64,000 nt of DNA, from NCBI GenBank assembly GCA_015501605.1, contig JADNRZ010000006.1, positions 1,674,001-1,738,000 of the forward strand, in the 5' to 3' direction. Position numbers and translations under genes: made by a program. Below the pieces are notes generated by a model. It ran no database searches and was not told where the DNA came from. It saw only the letters and a program-made list of their open reading frames with translations. This document shows, one piece after another, positions 58,313 to 64,000 of this stretch. The stretch is from Panaeolus papilionaceus. Taxonomy: Eukaryota > Basidiomycota > Agaricomycetes > Agaricales. The stretch's first letter is position 1, and each line of letters opens with the position of its first letter.

Positions 58313-60499
58313 CTATATGGACGTGATCAAGTATGCAACGGTATCGTGGGTATCAACGTCAAGGCTAAATCTTGAGGAAATGTCGAATTTTTCAACCAGA
58401 GCTTCACCGGTCCACATATCGTGTAATTGGAAGCTTCCCGAACCGCTGACGCTCAGGCCTGGAACCTTAGCGAAATCGAATCTCTTTGTCGCAGTTGTAT
58501 TTGAGAAGTTGATGATGAAGACGTGGATACCCTTGCTCGATGCACCTGCATAATATTCGGGAGGGGAAGTGGCGGGCATTTCATCGAAAGCCATGAACGG
58601 CATCGCGGGCTCTCCGACATTTGGATCCTGGTGGAATGCGAGCAGTTCCCTATTCTTGATAATAGCAAGATGTTCGTCGCTGAGCTTGAACAACTGGTAA
58701 CACGAACAAGCAATTATGTGTAGGTGTCAAAAGGAATGATGAGGATGAGAGAACGTACATCTGTTCCCCTGTAAATTGACAATTAGCACGAATTACGGAC
58801 GGAAAAAATCTTTTGGGACGTACAATAGTATAGGACTCTTCATGAATGTCCATGCTGCGAAATGGGTCCGAGCCTCCTGAATGGTCAAATTGCCATTACC
58901 TGTACGCATAGTAAGCGCCTTAGCAGTGGTCGAGTTGATGGCATAAAAACGCACCAATCTCCATCATATCCATATCGTTGTGTCCATAGAAATTCGTCGA
59001 ACTGAGAACTTGGGAATTCAAGTTGATGATGAAAGAGATGTAGTCCCAGTCTGGTCTATAGACGGCCGAATTGGATTTTTTTTGGTCGTGTTATGAGCAG
59101 TAGATCACACTTACGTCGAGTCATACCAAACGCGCCATGAATGCCCCTAGAGATGATGAGTAAACATCAAGGACGAAGTGTAAGGATACATACAACTCGG
59201 GCTCCCCACTCTGTAACGTGAGCTGTACCCCATATACACAACGTAAACTCAATAGGGCGAGGTACTGACGCAAGGGCGTGTCTATCCAAAAATACATCAG
59301 CACTTCAGAACGCAACAGCAAGGAATTCGAGAGATGTGCATACGTCATATAGCGGTATCGGATGGCTGAATTGGAATTACTATCGGTGAGGAAATCGAAT
59401 GAGTAATATATTACAAGAGTTCAAGATTCTACACTTACTACCAGTCGTTGAGCTGTGGTGTCTTCAAACCAACGCATGAGAGTGAGTACCAAACAACGAA
59501 GTCAAACTTTCGATAAGCCTACAGGATCGTCTGTCCAGTTCGCAGGTATATTGCAATTGTCTACGTCATTCAAACGGTAAGTAAAAGGGTATAATCTAGC
59601 AATCTGCCATGTATTTCACTTACCGTATTTAAGAGAGTCAATGCCCCATCCGCTAAAGGTCTGAGCATCAATATTCTCATAGCCCAAAGACCCAGGGTAG
59701 CCTCCACAAGTATGCGTGCCCGCGTCACTATAAATACCAATCTTCAATCCCAGATCATGAATTCGCTTTGCAAGGCCCTTGATTCCACTAGGGAACTTGC
59801 GGAGGTCAGGAAGTATACGACCAGTGACGTTGTCGCGAGAACGCTCTGACCACGCATCCTGTGAAATGAATTTATCAACTGGTGGCAAACGCGGGATGGT
59901 TGGAACCGCTCACGTCAATGCTAATATACTGATAACCCGCATCTTTCAACCCTAACGACACGAAGGCGTTTGCAGCTGACATGATCTTTTCCTCATTGAT
60001 ATCTAGAGATGTACTGTCAATCTGATTTCCGAAAAAGCTAGTAGAATATTCCATACCAAAGCGAAAAGCATTCCAAGAGTTCCAGCTACCAGTGACGGGT
60101 TTGTTTGTATGAAAGTGAAAGGATCGAATTGTCAAAGTAACACTAACCCGAGAGAAGGAAGTTTTCCTATTTCTCTAGTTGGCGTGCTAGTTGGCGCAAC
60201 AGCCGCGAGGCCAGTAAGACTAGAATCTGGCGCTGACGACGTTTCTGTCGCCGCCACGGGGGCGTCGTTTGGCGGTATTCCATTCCGTAAGCACTGGGGA
60301 TAATCAGGACTAGAGGGCACACACGTCCAGCTAAACCGGGAATAAGACATAATCCATAAATGCTACACTCAGTAAGCTACCCTTTACTGCATCTGGTGTC
60401 TCCAGCCCGCCTGTATCCACCACACAAAGGTGCTTGAGGTTCTGCTTGGCCGACAACCAGCACGATAAGAGACAAAATGAAAGGGAGGTTTCGATGCAT
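58313..60499 (-). CDS. CBM1-linked alpha-galactosidase (GH27)
   Basis: A multi-exon gene. The start at 60499 ([19 protein letters not shown]) gives a signal peptide. Next is a fungal-type cellulose-binding module, CBM1: [13 protein letters not shown], then an intron, then [14 protein letters not shown], with four Cys in the usual spacing and a C-terminal QCL. A Ser/Thr/Pro linker ([18 protein letters not shown]) leads to the GH27 barrel: GKLPSLGWNSWNAF across an intron, [41 protein letters not shown], and the nucleophile region [11 protein letters not shown] with its Asp. [20 protein letters not shown] and the C-terminal beta domain ([22 protein letters not shown]) follow. GH27 enzymes remove alpha-1,6-galactose from galactomannan. 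The last exons match the truncated copy at 6 kb. The exon carrying the acid/base Asp was not individually resolved. Confidence 0.88.
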
Positions 60500-62454
60500 T
60501 GCGGGGGTGTATTCCACAACAGGGTTTATCTGATCAACGCGTTAGGGATCCTTTAAACGATGGCAATTCGCTACTTTGCCTGCAGAGCACGAAAGGAAAA
60601 GCACGGACATATATATCCTGCCTGAGTTGAGCAGTTGTGGCACAGGTCACAGCGAGTGCGGGTTTAAAAGCGCCAAGACCGGGGTGAGATGGGTCAGACG
60701 GCAATCAGTATAGGAAGGTGGGGAGGTAATAGGCAGTATCTGCCTAGCAAACGGAGGCATTCTGCATCATTATCGATAAAAACGCAGCTATTGGCAGCAC
60801 GGAGCTTAAAGAGTCGCTACTTGGACACCTCGAGCGCGATGAAGACCACTTAGATCCGGCATTATATGATGAATTCCGAGTCCAGTGTCAAGGACTGTCA
60901 AGGACCGAGGTTGGGCAGTTCTGTCGGTTCGGTGGAAGATACCTGGTCAGCTGGCCAGTGGGACGAGGAGAGGGACCCGGATCCAGGTTGAGATATTGTA
61001 TTAGCATATGGCCTTCCAGACAAGCAAGTACAAACACGCGCGTACAAACTGATGTGAAGACTGTTCATGCATCACCATGACTCTTTTCAGAACCCTGCAC
61101 TGGCAGCTCTAGCAGTTGTGGCAGCAACGGCTTGAGCGGACAATTCCGCTCAATTGGATGGGTCTTGGATTGGTCAACTACACCATTTTTTTTGCTTACG
61201 AAACCACGTCGAAACTTTCTTTATAGCCTCGAGGTACACAAACCCTTATTAAAGGACGGTCGAGTTCTTTCGTCCATGTTTTTAGGATTGAGTTGAAGAT
61301 TCATGCGAGCGAAAAGGCGGCACAACCTTGTCCTTTGGTGTTTGGAGCTCTATTCAACTTTTGTCTTTGTGAGGTCAAACCGCGATTGACTCAATTGAGG
61401 CACACAACCGAACAGTAATGTCTGCGCTCTCACGAATCTGGACACCGAATCAGATATCGAACGCCGTGGGATCAAGGCTCAAACGTGCTGTTGCTTCATC
61501 AAACCCTACCATATGTACCTCTAGCTCACATATATAAATAGTTTGGTAAGCGCCGGGACATGCACTATATCTATAGATGCTGAATATCTCCCGATCAAAC
61601 TCAAACCTTAAGGTTGTCATGAGTGGGCTTCAGGTTGAGTGCGTTTATGTGTCCCGTTTCCCGGGCATATGGATTTCTGATGCTATCACGTTCTCATTCA
61701 CACGGAAACAAAAGCTGAATGGTTGGGATGAACAAAATCTGTTCAAAAGACTCAAAAGCTCAGAAAGGATGTAACATATATCGTTTGAAATCTTTCCATC
61801 AACCTGTGGGTCTTCGTATGTCTACATACCTGCATCCGATATGTACGGCTAAGGGCCCTTTATAAGTACTTTCCACAGGAGGTCGGCAGGTCGTCCCTGG
61901 CATCAAACCCGAGGGAGTGTCTCGAAAGTGGAAATTATGCTCTCGATCGAAATATACCTGTTGATAGCAGGCACATGAATTTCTCAGTAAACTTTATTAT
62001 CCCGAACATTGTGTGTGTATGGGAGGACCAATACCAACTCGTGCTAACGTCGGAGTCGCGATAAGATCCCGTTCCCAAAACGAGTTGGAAACAAGCCACA
62101 GGGAATATTGCTGCGTACACACAGCCCGTCATGCTCACAATTGCATCGACAGTTTTCCATTCATATCGAATTACTCCCGAGTTTCATCGTTGCTTTGCAC
62201 TACTTTTCGTCCTAATAAATTTTATATCCCGCCCTATTATGGATAATCCCTGATGCACGGGTTAACACGATCGATCAAGCACTCTTGGATTTGGTTTTGT
62301 ACCTCCGGTGCCCAATTGAAGGCGTGCCACGGTGCCACTTCCAGATCCCTTTGGTGCTTGATGCGATTATGCCAACGGGGAGCTCCCATATACTCCATAA
62401 TCCGGATCTCTCATACCTTTGTGTGCTTGTTTTCTCAAATAGAAAGCCCTTGAA
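60500..62454. other. About 2 kb gene-free region
   Basis: No supported gene. It contains the promoter of the GH27 gene (TATATAT at 60609-60615 on the minus strand, about 110 nt from the ATG) and the upstream region of the P450. Open frames at 61577 and 62013 show no recognisable features. Confidence 0.5.
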
Positions 62455-64000
62455 ATGAATCAAACTATACGAATATTGAGAATTCTCCCTTCACTTCTCA
62501 TGTCGTTCCCCACCATTCCCATTGACAGCCCCAATGCGCTAACGTATATTGCAGCACTTCCTGTCTTCTTCCTTGGATACCAACTCATAGGAGGAAGTAA
62601 ATTCAAGCTCCCACTCCCACCTGGCCCAAAAGGCATACCGATATTGGGCAACTTATTTCAACTTCCCAAGTCAGTTGAATGGGAGAAATATCATGAGTTG
62701 TCGCAGGAGTTAGGTAACTGCTCATGCCCGCTGTTCACCACGCCGGGCTTTCTAACAGCTCACAGGCACGGATATTCTCTACTTGAATGTCGCGGGCACA
62801 AGCATCGTCATATTGGACACACTGGAAGCGACGACGGAGGTGTTCGAAAAGCAATGGGCGAAGTTCTCGGATCGGTGTGTACATCGGCTCTTCCCGAAAT
62901 ATAGACTCGACTTGCTCATGAAACCTCAAGCCCTTACCTTGCAATGGCAGGAGACTTAATGGGATGGGGAACGACGTTTCCCTACAAGAATTACGGTGAG
63001 ACCAGTGACCGCTGATGCCGTTTTACCTACTTACGACCTCCTGGCTTCTTCGCTTCCCAAAGGCGAATCATGGTACAAGGCATAGTTTACCCTCATTAAC
63101 AGGGAAGCGCTAACACTTCTGAAAGGCGTCTTGATCGCAGAATATTTCATCAAGAAATGAACATAGTCCCCGCTAAACGATTCCGGCCAGCACAAGCCCA
63201 AGCATGCAAAAGACTTCTGACGCGGCTGATGAACAAAAAGGTAGCAGAAGTAGTCGGGGAAGCAAGGCAGTGAGTACCTTTGTTCAGCGTCACTCATATA
63301 ACCTTACGCGCTAGCACACTAGTACTGCCGGCGACATTGTCATGTCCACTGCCTATGGCATAAACGACCCCTCGGATCAAGATGGGTACATTCAATTATC
63401 CGAAGACGCCATCAAAACTGTCGTTGAAGCGCTTGTCCCAGGCGCTTACCTCGTTGATGCCTTTCCCGTCCTCAAACACGTACCAGGCTGGTTCCCTGGC
63501 GCTTCATTCAAAACTAAAGCAAAAATGGGCAATGAAAAGATGAAGAGGATGTTCGATGAGCCTTTCGCATGGGTGAAGCGTCAAATTGTAAGTTTGATCA
63601 TGATGATGTTGATTTGACAGCCGGAGATAGCTCTCCGACCAGATCAATTTTGCAACCCCTTGCTGATGGCGATCCCTTCGGTACAGGCTTCTGGAGCTCC
63701 GTCGCCCTCCTTTGTGTCCTATTGCCTGGAAGGTCTCGAAGATAATGCGTATGGAGGAGCCATGGAGAAGGATATTAAAGATGCAGCTGGAGTTATGTAC
63801 GGAGGTGTGTCACTTCACTTATGCTTGATGACTCCTGCTCATTAACCCACCGTGTGGGCCCAGCTGCTAGTGACACTGTAAGTTACCTTCTCTCTTCTTT
63901 CTAGTACATAGAAGACTAACTATTGAGACGTCTTACAGACTTTATCCACCCTCTCTAATGCTATTTGGGCCTTCGTGAACCACCCAGAAACTGTGAAACG
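62455..64000 (+). CDS. Cytochrome P450, 5' part (continues past window end; frame unresolved at one point)
   Basis: The N-terminus (MNQTIRILRILPSLLMSF, or a start at 62500) has a membrane anchor (LTYIAALPVFFLGYQLI) and the Pro-rich hinge LPLPPGPKGIPILGNLFQLP. After an intron follow GTDILYLNVAGTSIVILDTLEATTEVFEKQWAKFSDR, SSPYLAMAGDLMGWGTTFPYKNYG, STAGDIVMSTAYGI and LVPGAYLVDAFPVLKHVPGWFPG. The I-helix is split by introns (VMYGAASDTTLSTLSNAIW, with the oxygen-activation A-A-S-D-T-T). The ExxR and heme-Cys regions lie beyond the window. Between FSDR and SSPYL (about 62868-62925) I find no pair of splice sites that keeps the frame: the only candidate introns are about 26-30 nt. This may be a frameshifted gene. 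The layout resembles Agaricomycete CYP64/CYP5144-type enzymes of xenobiotic or secondary metabolism. Confidence 0.75.

Overview
The window comes from a basidiomycete fungus, most likely an Agaricomycete of the wood- or litter-decaying kind. Almost every gene is split by GT-AG introns of about 47-70 nt. The content is typical of that group: a membrane-anchored glyoxal oxidase, an alpha-galactosidase with a fungal CBM1 cellulose-binding module, expanded F-box and BTB families, a DUF6699-type protein and a microsomal P450. Gene models were assembled by hand by joining exons across GT-AG (once GC-AG) boundaries and checking that coding totals are divisible by three. No database search was run.

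Layout. 1-0.6 kb: 3' end of a Tc1-type transposase. 1.3-10.2 kb: F-box territory on the minus strand, with two intact 'family 1' genes, a truncated F-box relic, a 5'-truncated alpha-galactosidase fragment, and two 'family 2' F-box genes, one with an in-frame stop. 11.2-12.6 kb: a diverged protein kinase. 13.3-16.0 kb: glyoxal oxidase. 18.0-19.8 kb: a seven-helix receptor-like protein. 20.4-30.9 kb: four BTB/POZ genes arranged A-B-A-B, a duplicated pair, with a MITE inserted in one copy of the flank. 31.4-35.9 kb: three more F-box genes, two of them family 1.

36.5-53.3 kb is a conserved housekeeping block: CTR9 (Paf1 complex), a paraoxonase/arylesterase-like protein, ribosomal protein S0 (uS2), ATG3, tRNA-Val(AAC), UTP25 (SSU processome), a LYAR-type nucleolar zinc-finger protein and a DUF6699-like protein. 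54.3-60.5 kb is a secreted carbohydrate-active block: two tandem BNR/Asp-box propeller enzymes and a CBM1-GH27 alpha-galactosidase. The window ends inside a cytochrome P450.

The most unusual part is the co-located expansion of F-box and BTB genes. In eukaryotes these are the usual substrate adaptors of cullin-1 and cullin-3 ubiquitin ligases. The array holds intact members, relics, an in-frame stop, a one-base frameshift and a datable MITE insertion, which is what a fast birth-and-death family looks like. The BTB proteins share a C-terminal module that I do not recognise.
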